DNA of 64,000 bases from Phormidesmis priestleyi ULC007 (GCF_001895925.1 NZ_MPPI01000001.1:1-64000), one strand, 5' to 3'; counted from the first letter of the stretch, positions 10,756-20,417 are shown. Program-made: numbers and translations. Notes: generated by a model from the sequence alone, not told the origin.

Positions 10756-11367
10756 ATGTTTCAAGCTTCGCCAAAATTTATGAGTTTTGAGGAGTTTGTA
10801 GAGTGGTATCCCGATCGAGCAGGGCGCTACGAACTCTATAGAGGAGCGATCGCTGAAATGCTGCCAACAGGTGATCACGAAGAAGTAACCGCATTTACTA
10901 CAGGTGAATTGTTTCTGGAAGTTCGACGGCTGCAATTGCCTTATATCATTCCCAGAACTTACCTGGTTAAGCCTCCCGGCGAAGACAGTGGCTACCAACC
11001 AGACATTCTTGTTTTAGACCGAGGGGCACTTCAGGATGAACCCCGCTGGAAGAAATCATCGACGATCGAGCATGGCAAATCGATCAAACTAGTCGTAGAA
11101 GTGGTGAGTACCAATTGGAACACCGACTATGGAAACAAGGTGACAGACTACGAACGGATGAGCATTCCTGAGTATTGGATTGTCGATTTTAAAGGATTGG
11201 GTGCAAAGCGATATATTGGCTCTCCCAAACAGCCGACGATTTCGGTTTATCAGTGGATGGAAGGCGAGTATCAAGTGCAGCAATTTCGGGGAAAAGATCG
11301 GGTTATTTCTGACACCTTTCCAGAGTTGGCGCTTACCGCAGAACAAATCTTTGCGGCTGGGGTTTAG
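10756..11367 (+). CDS. Uma2 family endonuclease-like protein
   Basis: This is a 203-residue Uma2 (DUF820) protein of the PD-(D/E)XK nuclease superfamily, very abundant in cyanobacteria and of unproven physiological role. Visible hallmarks are the N-terminal MSFEEFVEWYPD, the YELYRGAI motif, QPDILVLDR (acidic catalytic position), LVVEVVS (Glu of the core), YERMSIPEYWIVD and a C-terminal FPELALTAEQIF. The ATG at 10756 is chosen because AGAGAGG lies 8 bases upstream. It is one of three Uma2 genes in the window. Confidence 0.9.
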   Translation: MFQASPKFMSFEEFVEWYPDRAGRYELYRGAIAEMLPTGDHEEVTAFTTGELFLEVRRLQLPYIIPRTYLVKPPGEDSGYQPDILVLDRGALQDEPRWKKSSTIEHGKSIKLVVEVVSTNWNTDYGNKVTDYERMSIPEYWIVDFKGLGAKRYIGSPKQPTISVYQWMEGEYQVQQFRGKDRVISDTFPELALTAEQIFAAGV

Positions 11368-11467
11368 AAGAAGTTTATGTTTAGCTGCTCTTAGAGGTAA
11401 ACCATCTCGTAAACGATATGACACGTCACCTATCAATCCGGCAATATGGCGCGTCAATATTTTGAGA

Positions 11468-11710
11468 GTGAACAAAGATCGCCGCCCCCAAGACAGCCAA
11501 TCGCCGATCGAAGCTTTGAGAGTCGAACGAACCCATTTTTCTCAAGCTGAGTTTGCGGTGCATTGTGGCGTTCCCCTTCGCACCTATCAGAGATGGATCT
11601 CTGGCGAAACGGAAGCGAAACTCACGCCTCGTCAGTGGAAAGCGATGATGCAAGTATTGCAGATCTCAGCCGATGAGATTCCCAATGATTTTAGTTCGCT
11701 AGGTAGCTGA
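11468..11710 (+). CDS. Small helix-turn-helix protein
   Basis: This 80-residue protein from a GTG at 11468 contains an HTH: residues about 15-60 run SPIEALRVERTHFSQAEFA, then CGVPLRTYQRWISGETEAK. It resembles the small XRE/MerR-like cyanobacterial DNA-binding family in which the second helix reads YQRWISGE. It lies 100 bases downstream of the Uma2 gene on the same strand and may be co-transcribed. The start is uncertain because the frame remains open upstream. Confidence 0.6.
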   Translation: MNKDRRPQDSQSPIEALRVERTHFSQAEFAVHCGVPLRTYQRWISGETEAKLTPRQWKAMMQVLQISADEIPNDFSSLGS

Positions 11711-11892
11711 GATGAGTGCGTAAAGCAGTTTGCGTGATCGTAATAGCAGTTTGCTCAACTCAACGGTTTTAGTAATGTGTTGATTAAGTGCAGTATGGTC
11801 GTTTGTCTGTACCACAGCCCGACTGCACCCTGGCAGGATGCTAGATCAACTGCGCGTAGGGCGGCGATCGTTTAGTTATCCAAAACAGAGTC

Positions 11893-12108
11893 TCAGTCTT
11901 CGCTCATCAAGGCTTTCCGATAACCCAACTTTTCTAGCTGGACTAGGACGACAACGCCTGTGATTTTACCTGGTTCTTGTTGGGTGCGATCACGAATCAG
12001 ATCGCCGATCAGTGGGTATAGATATTTCGCGAGTCCTGGGCGTAAGGTATCGCTGTTGTTAGCACCATAAAGAATGCTACAAATGTCTTTGCAGGTATAT
12101 CCCAACAA
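11893..12108 (-). pseudogene. Short frame, possible gene remnant
   Basis: A minus-strand frame of 71 residues (GYTCKDICSILYG, LAKYLYPLIGDLIRDRT, ITGVVVLVQLEKLGYRKAL) has a protein-like composition. It begins only with TTG, and an in-frame stop lies a few codons upstream, so it looks like the tail of a longer gene. I cannot name the family. Confidence 0.3.
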
Positions 12109-12163
12109 CCAGGCACCACCATTACATCATCCGAAACCTGATTAAGCATATCCGCAGACACGA

Positions 12164-12370
12164 TCACTGCGTTGCCAACTCATCTACAAAAAGTTCATCA
12201 TACACGTCATTTTCCGCGCCTACCCAAGCCTGATAAGCCCCGGACGCTTCACTCGAAACCTGCTTGACTTGATGATGATCTCGCAAGGCAAGAACCAACG
12301 GCATCAACAAAACCAACTGCTCATCAGAAAGCTGTTCAATCAAATTTAGAAGGTCTTGGCGAAGCTGCAT
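12164..12370 (-). CDS. Small antitoxin-like protein
   Basis: This 68-residue protein has an amphipathic N-terminal helix (LRQDLLNLIEQLSDEQ), as in small cyanobacterial addiction-module antitoxins, and an acidic C-terminus (ENDVYDELFVDEL). An AAGGTAAGGTC tract precedes the ATG on the minus strand. No toxin gene is adjacent, so it may be an orphan. The functional assignment rests on size and composition only. Confidence 0.45.
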   Translation of the reverse strand: MQLRQDLLNLIEQLSDEQLVLLMPLVLALRDHHQVKQVSSEASGAYQAWVGAENDVYDELFVDELATQ

Positions 12371-12503
12371 AATGACCTTACCTTGACATATATCTTCTCT
12401 ATTCTATTGTCGCAATACAGAAGGGAATTAGAACAGGAATTGAAACTGCTGTTTTGTTGGAAGGGCGATCGCTCCCAAATCTAACAAACGCCTGCGATCG
12501 CCT

Positions 12504-12692
12504 ATGTTAGAAGCGATCGAATCTCTCTCCATTGACGATCAAGCCGCGCTGCTCGAAATCATCCAACGCCGACTGATTGAACACCGCCGTGCAGAAATCG
12601 CCAATAACATTGCTCAAACGAAAGCCGCTCATCAAGCAGGCACCGTATTTCGAGGAACTGTGGAGGATGCGATCGCAGAGTTAAATCGTTGA
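12504..12692 (+). CDS. Small addiction-module-like protein (orphan antitoxin)
   Basis: This 62-residue protein, MLEAIESLSIDDQAALLEII, followed by RRAEIANNIAQTKAAHQAG and a terminal RGTVEDAIAEL, is typical of short cyanobacterial antitoxin-like proteins normally paired with a ParE/RelE or BrnT-like partner. No toxin gene lies within 150 bases on either side. It points away from the antitoxin-like gene at 12164-12370. Confidence 0.55.
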   Translation: MLEAIESLSIDDQAALLEIIQRRLIEHRRAEIANNIAQTKAAHQAGTVFRGTVEDAIAELNR

Positions 12693-12858
12693 AAACTATC
12701 ACAAGAGGTAACAGTTATAAGCTACAAAAAACAGTATCGTGCGTTACTTATCTTCAAGAAATATGCTGCGAGATGTTATATTTTCGCGCTCTTAATACCT
12801 GATGGTTAGTCTGGAGGTGAATTTAAGCTAGACCGATCGCGGTAAGGAAACCCTTTAT

Positions 12859-14364
12859 ATGACCCGTCATGGAGCCATGCCTTTAGGAGGAGAGAACCCT
12901 CCTCGCTCTATCTACCACGACCAAGGAAAGTTTGGACGACTATTCCCAACGCTACCGCCCTTTGCAGGAGACAACCCCACCTTGCGAGCAGCCCTCAAAG
13001 AGATTGGTAAACAAGGCGGCATCATGGATGCCAAAGATGATATCAATGACCCCGTTGGACTAATTACCAAACCCGAAAAAAGTCTGGAAAATCCCAACAA
13101 CCCAAACCTGACCGCAGGCATGACTTTTTTGGGTCAGTTTCTCGACCACGATATGACCTTCGACCCTACATCGAGTTTAGAACGTCAGCAAGACCCAGAA
13201 ACGATCGCCAACTTCCGAACACCGACCTTGGCGCTAGACAACGTTTATGGGTCGGGTTCGATCGCCTCACCTCACTTATATGATCAAAACGTTGACTCTG
13301 GGCTGACCACCTTTCTGACCGAAGAAATCCCAGACTCAAGTACCGTGTCTCGCGATGGCAAACCCCGATTTGATCTACCTCGCAACAGTCAAAACGTTGC
13401 CCTGATTGGTGACCCCCGCAACGACGAAAACTTGATTGTCTCTCAACTCCACCTTGCCTTTTTGAAGTTTCACAACGCAGTCGTGGCGAGGGTCAAGCAA
13501 GAAACAGAATTGAAAAATCCGAATGAGATTTTTGCAGAGGCACAGCGCTTGGTCAGATGGCACTATCAGTGGATTATTGTGCATGAGTTTCTGCCCAAAA
13601 CGGTAGGTCAAGAGATGGTCACAAACGTTTTGACCCATGGGCGGAAGTTTTATAACTGGCGCAACTTGCCCTTCATTCCTGTTGAGTTTTCGGTAGCAGC
13701 CTATCGATTTGGGCATTCGCAGGTGCGTCCCAGCTATCGCGCCAACTTTGGGGCAAAACCTGATGATAGTGAACAGTTTATTGCGCTGATCTTTGATGAC
13801 GGCAGAGTCAATTCACCCGCACCCAATGATCCAGACCCCAATGACCTGCGGGGGGGTAAACGATCGAAACGCCGCTTTATTGACTGGCAAACGTTTTTTG
13901 ATTTTGGAGATGGGCGATCGCGTCCTAACAAAACGATCGATACGAGGCTCTCGTCAGTGCTGTTTGATCTGCCGGGTATTCCCGGTATGGAGCCTCAGTC
14001 GCTTGCTCAGCGCAATCTGCTCCGAAATCTAGCATTTCGAGTACCTTCGGGTCAGAGCGTCGCGAAAGCAATGAATGAGAAGATTCTTGAGCCAAGCGAT
14101 CTTGCTGACCTCAAGCACTTTGTTTTAGATACCCGTACGCCCCTATGGTTTTACGTGTTGCGCGAGGCAGACGTATTGGGTGACGGCAAGCGCATGGGTC
14201 CGGTAGGCGGACGCATTATTACAGAGGTGTTAATTGGTTTGCTAGAAGGAGACTCTTTGTCTTATTTGAAGCAAGATCCTGAGTGGATACCGACTCTCAG
14301 CACGACCGGAGACTTTAAGATGATTGATCTGCTTAAGTTTGCAGGAGTCGTGATCAATCTCTAG
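12859..14364 (+). CDS. Haem peroxidase, animal-peroxidase superfamily
   Basis: This 501-residue protein belongs to the An_peroxidase (peroxidase-cyclooxygenase) superfamily, including the bacterial peroxicins known from Lyngbya-type cyanobacteria. The distal-His segment is GQFLDHDMTFDP (residues about 92-103), LRNARTP-like FRTPTLALDNVYG follows, and the proximal-His region is YRFGHSQVRPSY. It probably oxidises halides or small organics with H2O2. No signal peptide is evident, as MTRHGAMPLGG starts directly in the mature-like region, so location is uncertain. The length fits a single catalytic domain without an appended calcium-binding domain. It stands alone between small antitoxin-type genes, which suggests an accessory gene. 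Confidence 0.9.
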   Translation: MTRHGAMPLGGENPPRSIYHDQGKFGRLFPTLPPFAGDNPTLRAALKEIGKQGGIMDAKDDINDPVGLITKPEKSLENPNNPNLTAGMTFLGQFLDHDMTFDPTSSLERQQDPETIANFRTPTLALDNVYGSGSIASPHLYDQNVDSGLTTFLTEEIPDSSTVSRDGKPRFDLPRNSQNVALIGDPRNDENLIVSQLHLAFLKFHNAVVARVKQETELKNPNEIFAEAQRLVRWHYQWIIVHEFLPKTVGQEMVTNVLTHGRKFYNWRNLPFIPVEFSVAAYRFGHSQVRPSYRANFGAKPDDSEQFIALIFDDGRVNSPAPNDPDPNDLRGGKRSKRRFIDWQTFFDFGDGRSRPNKTIDTRLSSVLFDLPGIPGMEPQSLAQRNLLRNLAFRVPSGQSVAKAMNEKILEPSDLADLKHFVLDTRTPLWFYVLREADVLGDGKRMGPVGGRIITEVLIGLLEGDSLSYLKQDPEWIPTLSTTGDFKMIDLLKFAGVVINL

Positions 14365-14430
14365 CGTTAACTTCAGCAATTTGAGCGATCGAGGGGCGTG
14401 GGCGATGCGTCCCGACTTGCCTTCAGATTG

Positions 14431-14847
14431 TTAGCTCTCCCGTAGCAGAGGCACAAAACCTGCTTGCCGAAAGTGTTCATCGTAGGGAAGTGCCTGTGAA
14501 ATTCTTCGCTCTGGCATAATCAGAAATGAAGCACAGTCTATGAATCCCTACTCTTTATCTTGTCTCTGTGCGTAGAGAAGCAAAGCCTTATCAAATTGCT
14601 CATTGGTTTGGGAAATGATTTCAACATCTGGCTCTTGTTGAAGGCGCTCTACAACTTCGACAGCGCGTTGACGAAATCTTGAACCCATTGATGCGTAGTG
14701 ATTGAGAAACTCCACTAACACCGTTTGACTTGTAACGATCGGTTGAGCCTGTATTGCTTGAGAAACTGTGAGTGCTTTAGTATGCAGTGCGTCATGAGGA
14801 TTGAAAAGCGCAATCCAATATCCTGCATCAGCAAACACAGCCGTCAT
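14431..14847 (-). pseudogene. PIN-domain (VapC-like) toxin interrupted by an in-frame stop
   Basis: The first 99 codons encode a PIN domain: FADAGYWIALFNP carries the first catalytic Asp, and SQTVLVEFLNHY the conserved Glu. They end RQDKE-TAG at 14548-14550. The same frame continues past the stop for 38 codons with the expected end of the family (G-F-IDCASFLIMPERRISQAL, then YDEHFRQAGFVPLL) before TAA at 14431. Relatives have Trp at the stop position (DKEWG), so a single TGG-to-TAG change explains the break. The truncated product would lack the C-terminal catalytic Asp. It overlaps the antitoxin gene by 4 bases. Confidence 0.8.
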
Positions 14848-15047
14848 GAGTTTTTCGAGAGCTGATCATACAGATAATGTTTGTAATTGATGGAGGCATC
14901 ACTGGGCACAGTTGTCCATTCTTCATCAGGAATCTGAGCGCCAATTTCGGCAACAATTTCCCAAATCGGTCGCTTAGTGGCGTTTTCTGAGGCGGAAGGC
15001 TTTGCATTCGCTACAGCATTGTCTTGTCCGGGCAGTGATGTTGTCAT
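14844..15047 (-). CDS. Antitoxin partner of the PIN toxin
   Basis: This 67-residue protein is upstream of, and overlaps by 4 bases (ATGA), the PIN toxin gene. The C-terminal half (RPIWEIVAEIGAQIPDEEW, SDASINYKHYLY) is characteristic of cyanobacterial antitoxins coupled to PIN toxins. The N-terminus is low-complexity. It is intact although its toxin is broken, as expected if the toxin has been disarmed while the antitoxin has not yet been lost. Confidence 0.7.
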   Translation of the reverse strand: MTTSLPGQDNAVANAKPSASENATKRPIWEIVAEIGAQIPDEEWTTVPSDASINYKHYLYDQLSKNS

Positions 15048-15150
15048 AATTTTAAGGTGTGCAAGTGCGCCTAAAATCTAGTTTAGTCTATGCAAAAAGC
15101 GGGCTGCGGAATTCTTTGATCTCGATCTTCTGCTTTGCAGTTACCGCAAT

Positions 15151-15672
15151 CTACACGGCTTCGTCCATCTGCTCTAAAAAGATCGGTAACTGATTGTCTT
15201 CCTGGTTTTTGCGTTGGGCAGATTTAAGGACTTCCATGCTGAGAGGTACGTGCAATCGTAGACCGTTTTCGATCATGTCTTGAATGGTGACGATCGCAAT
15301 CTTGTCATAGGAACATCCCATAATTTTGTGATGATAGAGTCCGCAAGTTTTGGCTTCTTGCAGCATATCTTTGGTGGGTTTTTTGAGGGTGATGAAGATG
15401 CCAAGGGCGGCTTTTTCGCGGGTCATTGTGCCCAAGAGATCGCGAATGTCACGAGAATCGACTTTGCCAGATTTGACTTGAAAGTCGTTCTTGTTCGCCA
15501 AGGCTTCGGCAGATTTCATGTCTCTCGGAATGCCTGTCATTTTGACGTTAAAGACGGCTGCTTCTCCATAGCTATCTTCGAGGCGTTTGAGAATTAAACT
15601 AATGCTTTAATAAGTGATGTCGATGCCAATCCATTTACGGTTAAGTTTTTGAGCAACAGCGATCGTTATTTC
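15151..15672 (-). pseudogene. Remnant of a DNA methyltransferase fused to an Mrr-like domain
   Basis: The minus-strand frame reads TIAVAQKLNRKWIGIDIT, typical of the C-terminal end of a site-specific DNA methyltransferase. It meets a TAA at 15607-15609, then continues in the same frame (SISLILKRLEDSYG, ...) into FQVKSGKVDSRDIRDLLGTM and REKAALGIFITLKKPTKDM. The latter is the restriction-endonuclease-like (Mrr/PD-(D/E)XK) module that follows such methylases. The bulk of the methylase, including its SAM and catalytic motifs, is missing. The largest open part starts at 15540. It lies just downstream of the DUF6602 gene, on the same strand. Confidence 0.75.
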
Positions 15673-15741
15673 TGATGCCTTACTAGGGTTGACACTAAGC
15701 GCAGAGAAGATCTTTTTAGCAGAGGTTTAGAAGGAATGATC

Positions 15742-16722
15742 TCAAAACATGATCTGCCACTCGTCCCAGGGTTCACCATTTGACACTATGCTTCTTTCGA
15801 CACCTGTTATATATCTCTCAAGTTTTACTTTGATTTCATCAGAATAAATATTGCTGTTCCAATACCTGACAGGACCACTACCAGAACCAGCTATATCAGT
15901 CAGGTCATAATAATCAGCAAGGCTACGGTACTCTTGATTCTCCCACGCCAATTTGTGAAATAAGTAAAAGATAAAAGCGCCTATTGGTTTAAAGTGCTCC
16001 ATTTGATTCTCAAAGTTGTTTGTATGTCCTATGTATGCAGTAGTGGTTTCAAGCGATCGTCCAGAATGATTTGGTGGAGTCCTTAAATTGAGGTATTGAT
16101 TCGGTGTCAAAAAAGTCTTCTTTGAGGAATGCCAAGATCCAAGATCGGCCACACAGATCAAGTCAATTGTTTTTCTTGGATGATCAACCAATCTGCGATC
16201 TTCTTCAACAAGTTTATTTTCAATATTTTCAACTGGTGTTGACCTATCGCCCTTCCAATAATGGGAATGTGCCAGTAACCCATATAATATTGGAGCATTT
16301 AGCTCCTTAAAGGGAGAGCCTTTTCTGGGCGTGAAGAATGACTTTATTGCAACACAACTTTCTAAAGCTTCAGCAATATGAGCAGCCTTGAGAGTGACTT
16401 TGCATTCAAAAGCAGCAGCTACACCTGCTGCCAAATAAACCTTCTTATTGAGTAGCTTCTTGGGGTAAGACGACTTTAGTACGATTACGTCAACTTGAGG
16501 ACTGGTATTACCATCCTGGTTTATGATTCTGCCTTTCGTCACAATTTGATAGGTAGGTGGTAACCAATCCCTCAATAGTTCAGCCCAGTTCTCCTCTCCT
16601 TGATCTCCAGCAGTACCAGAATCTTCGGTAGCACGTTTCTGAATACGGGCATACTCCGAGGACATCTCTTGGCTGATTTGCGACATAAAATCGAAAAGAT
16701 CATGACTTTTGATTTCTTCCAA
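15742..16722 (-). CDS. DUF6602 nuclease-like protein
   Basis: This 326-residue protein resembles the DUF6602 family. Its middle has the pattern of a PD-(D/E)XK nuclease core: acidic helix GEENWAELLRDWLPP (residues about 41-56), SPQVDVIVLKSSYP with the central Asp, then AAFECKVTLK with the E-x-K pair (around residue 105). The C-terminal half is helical and aromatic-rich. Proteins of this type are often found in bacterial defence islands. Here the neighbours are a methyltransferase/Mrr remnant and a disabled toxin pair, so a restriction or abortive-infection role is plausible but inferred. The gene has lower GC and fewer GCGATCGC octamers than its neighbours, suggestive of transfer. Confidence 0.7.
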   Translation of the reverse strand: MEEIKSHDLFDFMSQISQEMSSEYARIQKRATEDSGTAGDQGEENWAELLRDWLPPTYQIVTKGRIINQDGNTSPQVDVIVLKSSYPKKLLNKKVYLAAGVAAAFECKVTLKAAHIAEALESCVAIKSFFTPRKGSPFKELNAPILYGLLAHSHYWKGDRSTPVENIENKLVEEDRRLVDHPRKTIDLICVADLGSWHSSKKTFLTPNQYLNLRTPPNHSGRSLETTTAYIGHTNNFENQMEHFKPIGAFIFYLFHKLAWENQEYRSLADYYDLTDIAGSGSGPVRYWNSNIYSDEIKVKLERYITGVERSIVSNGEPWDEWQIMF

Positions 16723-16782
16723 ATACTTCTATCTCCCTCTATAGAAAGCTAACGTCTAAGTTCTACAAAAATCATTGCTCCT

Positions 16783-17361
16783 CTAATCCCCTGCCTTCAA
16801 AATCTCTTCAGCCGTCAACTGCAAACTTTGGAGAATTTCAAGCTGAGGTTGAATACGATCGTTTCCTCGAAACTCCCTCACTTCATAGCTTCCACCGAGC
16901 AGATTGCAGACAGATATCTCTTGAGTTTCAGGGTCAATGATCCAATATTCGGGGATGGCGATCGCTGCATATTGCCCTAGTTTTGCCACATAGTCGCGGT
17001 CTCGCTGCAAGTCTCCAGGGCTAACCACTTCAACAACCAATAATGGAGGAGCCATCGACAGACGAATCGTGTTGCGCCGTTTCAGTTGTTCGATATGTTG
17101 TTCACAAATGATGGTCAGATCTGGGAATCGGTTGCGCGGTTCGCCTCTAACTTCGAGTTCTAGCCCATGAGGTCTGACTCTCAGATGTCCTACCAGTGGA
17201 AGAAATTGAGCCAGTAGAAAAACTGCAATTCCGACATTAAATCCTGGCTCTGGCGGCACTTCGATTAATTCTCCGTTGAACAATTCATACACATTATCCG
17301 TCCCGTCGTCATCGTCAAGATACTCCTCAAAACTTGAGAACCGTTGCTTTGTTTGGGTCAT
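16783..17361 (-). CDS. Uma2 family endonuclease-like protein
   Basis: This is a second Uma2 protein, 192 residues. It has FSSFEEYLDDDDG, YELFNGELIEVPPE, NRFPDLTIICEQH (acidic catalytic position), LLVVEVVSPGDLQRDRDY, IPEYWIIDPETQEI and a C-terminal LTAEEILKAGD. It belongs to the subgroup with an NVGIAVFLLAQ helix after the first strand. It is intact, with the start ATG at 17361. It faces away from proB, leaving a 242-base intergenic gap in which I see no clear element. Confidence 0.9.
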   Translation of the reverse strand: MTQTKQRFSSFEEYLDDDDGTDNVYELFNGELIEVPPEPGFNVGIAVFLLAQFLPLVGHLRVRPHGLELEVRGEPRNRFPDLTIICEQHIEQLKRRNTIRLSMAPPLLVVEVVSPGDLQRDRDYVAKLGQYAAIAIPEYWIIDPETQEISVCNLLGGSYEVREFRGNDRIQPQLEILQSLQLTAEEILKAGD

Positions 17362-17603
17362 GGCGTTAGCTTTGCTCTAAGTGATATTTGTGCTTCACTA
17401 AGTCTTGTTCTGAGTTTTCTCAGGTGCTTAACTATAGATGCTAGTACATTTACCGTTTGTTCGCGATCGACATTCTCCATCCTGCACCCTACGGTTCTTT
17501 ACTCTATGGTTAGCTATTCATCGTAGCGCAAAATTCATGAGTGATTCTCCATCTCTTTAGTGATTAACAGTCGCAATCATCTAATCATTATTTTAAATTT
17601 GCT

Positions 17604-18716
17604 ATGGCTCAAACAGTAGTGGTCAAAATTGGTACATCTAGCCTGACTCAGCCTGAGACGGGTCAACTCGCTTTATCCACAATCGCTGCCTTGGTAGAAG
17701 TTCTCAGTACCTTACGACAGCAAGGAAGTCAGGTAGTGCTGGTGTCTTCAGGAGCCATTGGAGTGGGGTGCGCGAGACTGGGAATGACCGATCGCCCTAA
17801 ATCGATCGCCCTTAAACAAGCTGTTGCCGCCGTTGGGCAAGGTCGCCTGATGCGAATCTACGATGACTTTTTTACGGCAATGCAGCAGCCGATCGCGCAA
17901 GTGTTGCTGACTCGTGGCGACTTGATTGAGCGGAGTCGCTATGTGAATGTCTACCGCACCTTTCAAGAGCTGTTGCAACTGGGAGTCGTTCCGATCGTCA
18001 ATGAAAACGATACGGTTGCGGTGGATGAACTCAAATTTGGCGATAACGACACGCTATCAGCGCTAGTTGCCAGTTTGGTCGATGCAGATTGGTTATTTTT
18101 GCTCACCGATGTCGATCGCCTCTATTCCGACGATCCGCGCAGCAACCCTGATGCTCAACCGATCTCGCGGGTTCAAAGTATCAAGCAACTCGCAGAGCTT
18201 CAGGTGCAGACGGGCAGTGCGGGTTCTCGCTGGGGCACAGGTGGCATGGTGACAAAGATTGCGGCTGCCCAAATTGCGACGGGTGCCGGGGTGAGAACCG
18301 TGATCACTCAAGGACGATCGCCGATGAATCTCTTAAAGATTTTGGCAGGAGAAGCGATCGGCACTCAATTTGAACCGCAACCTCGCCCCTTTAATGCTCG
18401 TCAACGCTGGATCGCTCACGGCTTAGTCTCGACTGGAAAGCTAATTTTAGATGATGGAGCCGTCGAAGCAATTTCCAACGCCGGAAAATCTCTACTCGCT
18501 GCCGGAATTCTGCAAGTTGAAGGCGAGTTTGAGAGTCATGACGCGGTGACTTTATGCGATCGCTCTGGTCTTGAAATCGCTAAAGGGCTAGTGAACTACA
18601 GCCGCGAAGAGTTGCAGAAGATTCAAGGACACCAATCTGAAGAGATCCCCATAATCTTGGGTTATGAGGGTGCAGAGACGATCGTGCATCGCGACAATTT
18701 GGTGTTGAGCCACTAA
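17604..18716 (+). CDS. proB: Glutamate 5-kinase
   Basis: ProB phosphorylates glutamate with ATP in the first step of proline synthesis in the cytosol. The 370-residue protein has the amino-acid-kinase domain first ([62 protein letters not shown]). A C-terminal PUA domain runs from about residue 275 ([20 protein letters not shown]). Length and layout match the family. No proA or other proline gene is adjacent, as is usual in cyanobacteria. Confidence 0.97.
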   Translation: MAQTVVVKIGTSSLTQPETGQLALSTIAALVEVLSTLRQQGSQVVLVSSGAIGVGCARLGMTDRPKSIALKQAVAAVGQGRLMRIYDDFFTAMQQPIAQVLLTRGDLIERSRYVNVYRTFQELLQLGVVPIVNENDTVAVDELKFGDNDTLSALVASLVDADWLFLLTDVDRLYSDDPRSNPDAQPISRVQSIKQLAELQVQTGSAGSRWGTGGMVTKIAAAQIATGAGVRTVITQGRSPMNLLKILAGEAIGTQFEPQPRPFNARQRWIAHGLVSTGKLILDDGAVEAISNAGKSLLAAGILQVEGEFESHDAVTLCDRSGLEIAKGLVNYSREELQKIQGHQSEEIPIILGYEGAETIVHRDNLVLSH

Positions 18717-18772
18717 TCAGATTTGGGTGCAAAATTTGGTTGGTCAGTTAAAATCCATAGCTTGATAAGCTG

Positions 18773-19618
18773 ATGGGGATGAGGAACGTGAGCCATTTAA
18801 CGATGAAAACAGACCGCCAATTTTCGGTCATGGGGTTGCCCATACACTTGCGAGACGATTATTCTGGCTGGTTACTCGATCGCCTCGATCAGCGTTTGGG
18901 CTGTCATGTCGTCACTCTCAACGCCGAAATGACCATGCAAGCCGAGCAAAATTTTGCCCTGGCAGACATCATTCATCGCGCTGACTTGGTGATTCCTGAT
19001 GGGGCAGGCATTGTGTTTTATCTGCGGCTCTATGGCAAGCGAGTTGCCCGATGCCCTGGCATTGAGTTGGCAGAGTCGATTCTCAGAAAAGCGGCTCAGT
19101 TTAACCTTCGTTCAGAATCTCTAGGTTCAAAGCAAACTTCTACGATCGAGTCCTCTTCAAACCCGGCTCTCTCAGTTTTCTTTTTTGGAGGTGCCCCAGA
19201 CGTGGCTCAAATCGCCGCTGACCAGTGGCAAAAACAGTTATCGGGGTTGACGATCGCGGGCGTGCAAAACGGCTATCTTTCTGCTCAAGAAGAACCTGCT
19301 TTTCTCAAGACTCTACAAACGCTACAGCCGCAGATTATTTTTGTGGGCTTGGGCGTTCCTCGTCAAGAATTGTGGATCGCGGCGCACCGTCACCTCTGCC
19401 CCCAATCGCTGTGGATGGGGGTGGGCGGCAGCTTTGACATTTGGGCAGGTACCAAAACTCGCGCTCCCGGCTGGCTGAGAGATAACCATTTAGAGTGGGT
19501 TTATCGCCTCTATCAAGAACCCTGGCGCTGGCGAAGAATGCTGGCACTGCCACAGTTTGCCTGGCGATCGATCCTCTATCGGTTCACGAAACGCAACCCG
19601 GTCAGCACGAGACTTTGA
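18773..19618 (+). CDS. WecG/TagA/CpsF family glycosyltransferase
   Basis: This 281-residue GT26 enzyme would transfer an N-acetylhexosamine-type sugar to a lipid-linked acceptor for exopolysaccharide or surface-glycan synthesis at the cytoplasmic membrane. Visible motifs are VVTLNAEMTMQAE, DLVIPDGAGIVFYLRLYG, RCPGIELAESIL, FFFGGAPDVAQ, IFVGLGVPRQELWIAAHR and WMGVGGSFDIWAGTKTRAP. Starts at 18773, 18779 or 18803 are all possible, and no ribosome binding site decides between them. ftsE follows 55 bases later on the same strand. Confidence 0.9.
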   Translation: MGMRNVSHLTMKTDRQFSVMGLPIHLRDDYSGWLLDRLDQRLGCHVVTLNAEMTMQAEQNFALADIIHRADLVIPDGAGIVFYLRLYGKRVARCPGIELAESILRKAAQFNLRSESLGSKQTSTIESSSNPALSVFFFGGAPDVAQIAADQWQKQLSGLTIAGVQNGYLSAQEEPAFLKTLQTLQPQIIFVGLGVPRQELWIAAHRHLCPQSLWMGVGGSFDIWAGTKTRAPGWLRDNHLEWVYRLYQEPWRWRRMLALPQFAWRSILYRFTKRNPVSTRL

Positions 19619-19673
19619 AGTTTAGATTCGGGTCTTCGTGTTCTAATAGATTGAATTTCCATCGTCACGTCTC

Positions 19674-20417
19674 ATGCCGCAAGTTCTCACCGATTCTTCT
19701 GGAAACGCGCAACGCGATCGCCGATCGTCGAGCCAGCCTCCTAATCAAGACAGCATCATTCAGCTTAAGGGTGTTAGCAAAACTTATCGCAATGGCAGTC
19801 AAGCGCTGATCGATGTCAGCTTAGAGGTCAAGCGGGGTGATTTCTTGTTTGTCACGGGCCCGTCGGGTTCTGGCAAATCTACCTTTCTCAAACTGCTTTA
19901 TGGCGAGGAGTGTGCCTCTGAGGGCGAAGTCAGGGTAGACAATGATTTTCCGGCAACGCTGCGGGGCGATCGGCTCTCATTATTACGTCGTCGGATCGGC
20001 ATTGTCTTTCAAGATTACAAGCTGATTTCCAGGCGTACAGTGACTGAGAATGTGTCGTTTGTGCTGTGGGCACAGGGCTATACGCGCAAAGAAATTAATC
20101 GACGCTTGCCCCCCGCACTCAAAATGGTGGGATTGCAGCACAAAGCAGAGTGCTTCCCAGAAGAGCTATCGGGCGGTGAGCAGCAGCGAGTTAGCATTGC
20201 TCGTGCGATCGTGGGCACTCCTCCCTTACTCTTGGCTGACGAGCCAACCGGAAACCTCGACCCAGACAATTCTTGGCAGGTGATCAAGATTCTTAAAAAA
20301 CTGAATCAGATCGGCATTACGGTGATTGTGACGACTCACGATGAGAGTTTGATTCGTCTGTCCAATCATCCAGTTGTGCAGATTAAAAACGGGCGGCTAT
20401 CGTCTGTGAATTATTAA
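19674..20417 (+). CDS. ftsE: FtsE-like cell-division ABC ATPase
   Basis: This 247-residue ABC ATPase has Walker [11 protein letters not shown]-loop VFQDYKL, signature LSGGEQQR, Walker [13 protein letters not shown] and switch His in VTTHDES. The FQDYKL and GNLDP features and the short linker to the end are those of FtsE, which with FtsX couples septal wall hydrolysis to divisome assembly. The first 27 residues are polar and not conserved. No ftsX is adjacent. The stop overlaps by 4 bases, tail to tail, with the DUF2949 gene on the other strand. Confidence 0.85.
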   Translation: MPQVLTDSSGNAQRDRRSSSQPPNQDSIIQLKGVSKTYRNGSQALIDVSLEVKRGDFLFVTGPSGSGKSTFLKLLYGEECASEGEVRVDNDFPATLRGDRLSLLRRRIGIVFQDYKLISRRTVTENVSFVLWAQGYTRKEINRRLPPALKMVGLQHKAECFPEELSGGEQQRVSIARAIVGTPPLLLADEPTGNLDPDNSWQVIKILKKLNQIGITVIVTTHDESLIRLSNHPVVQIKNGRLSSVNY

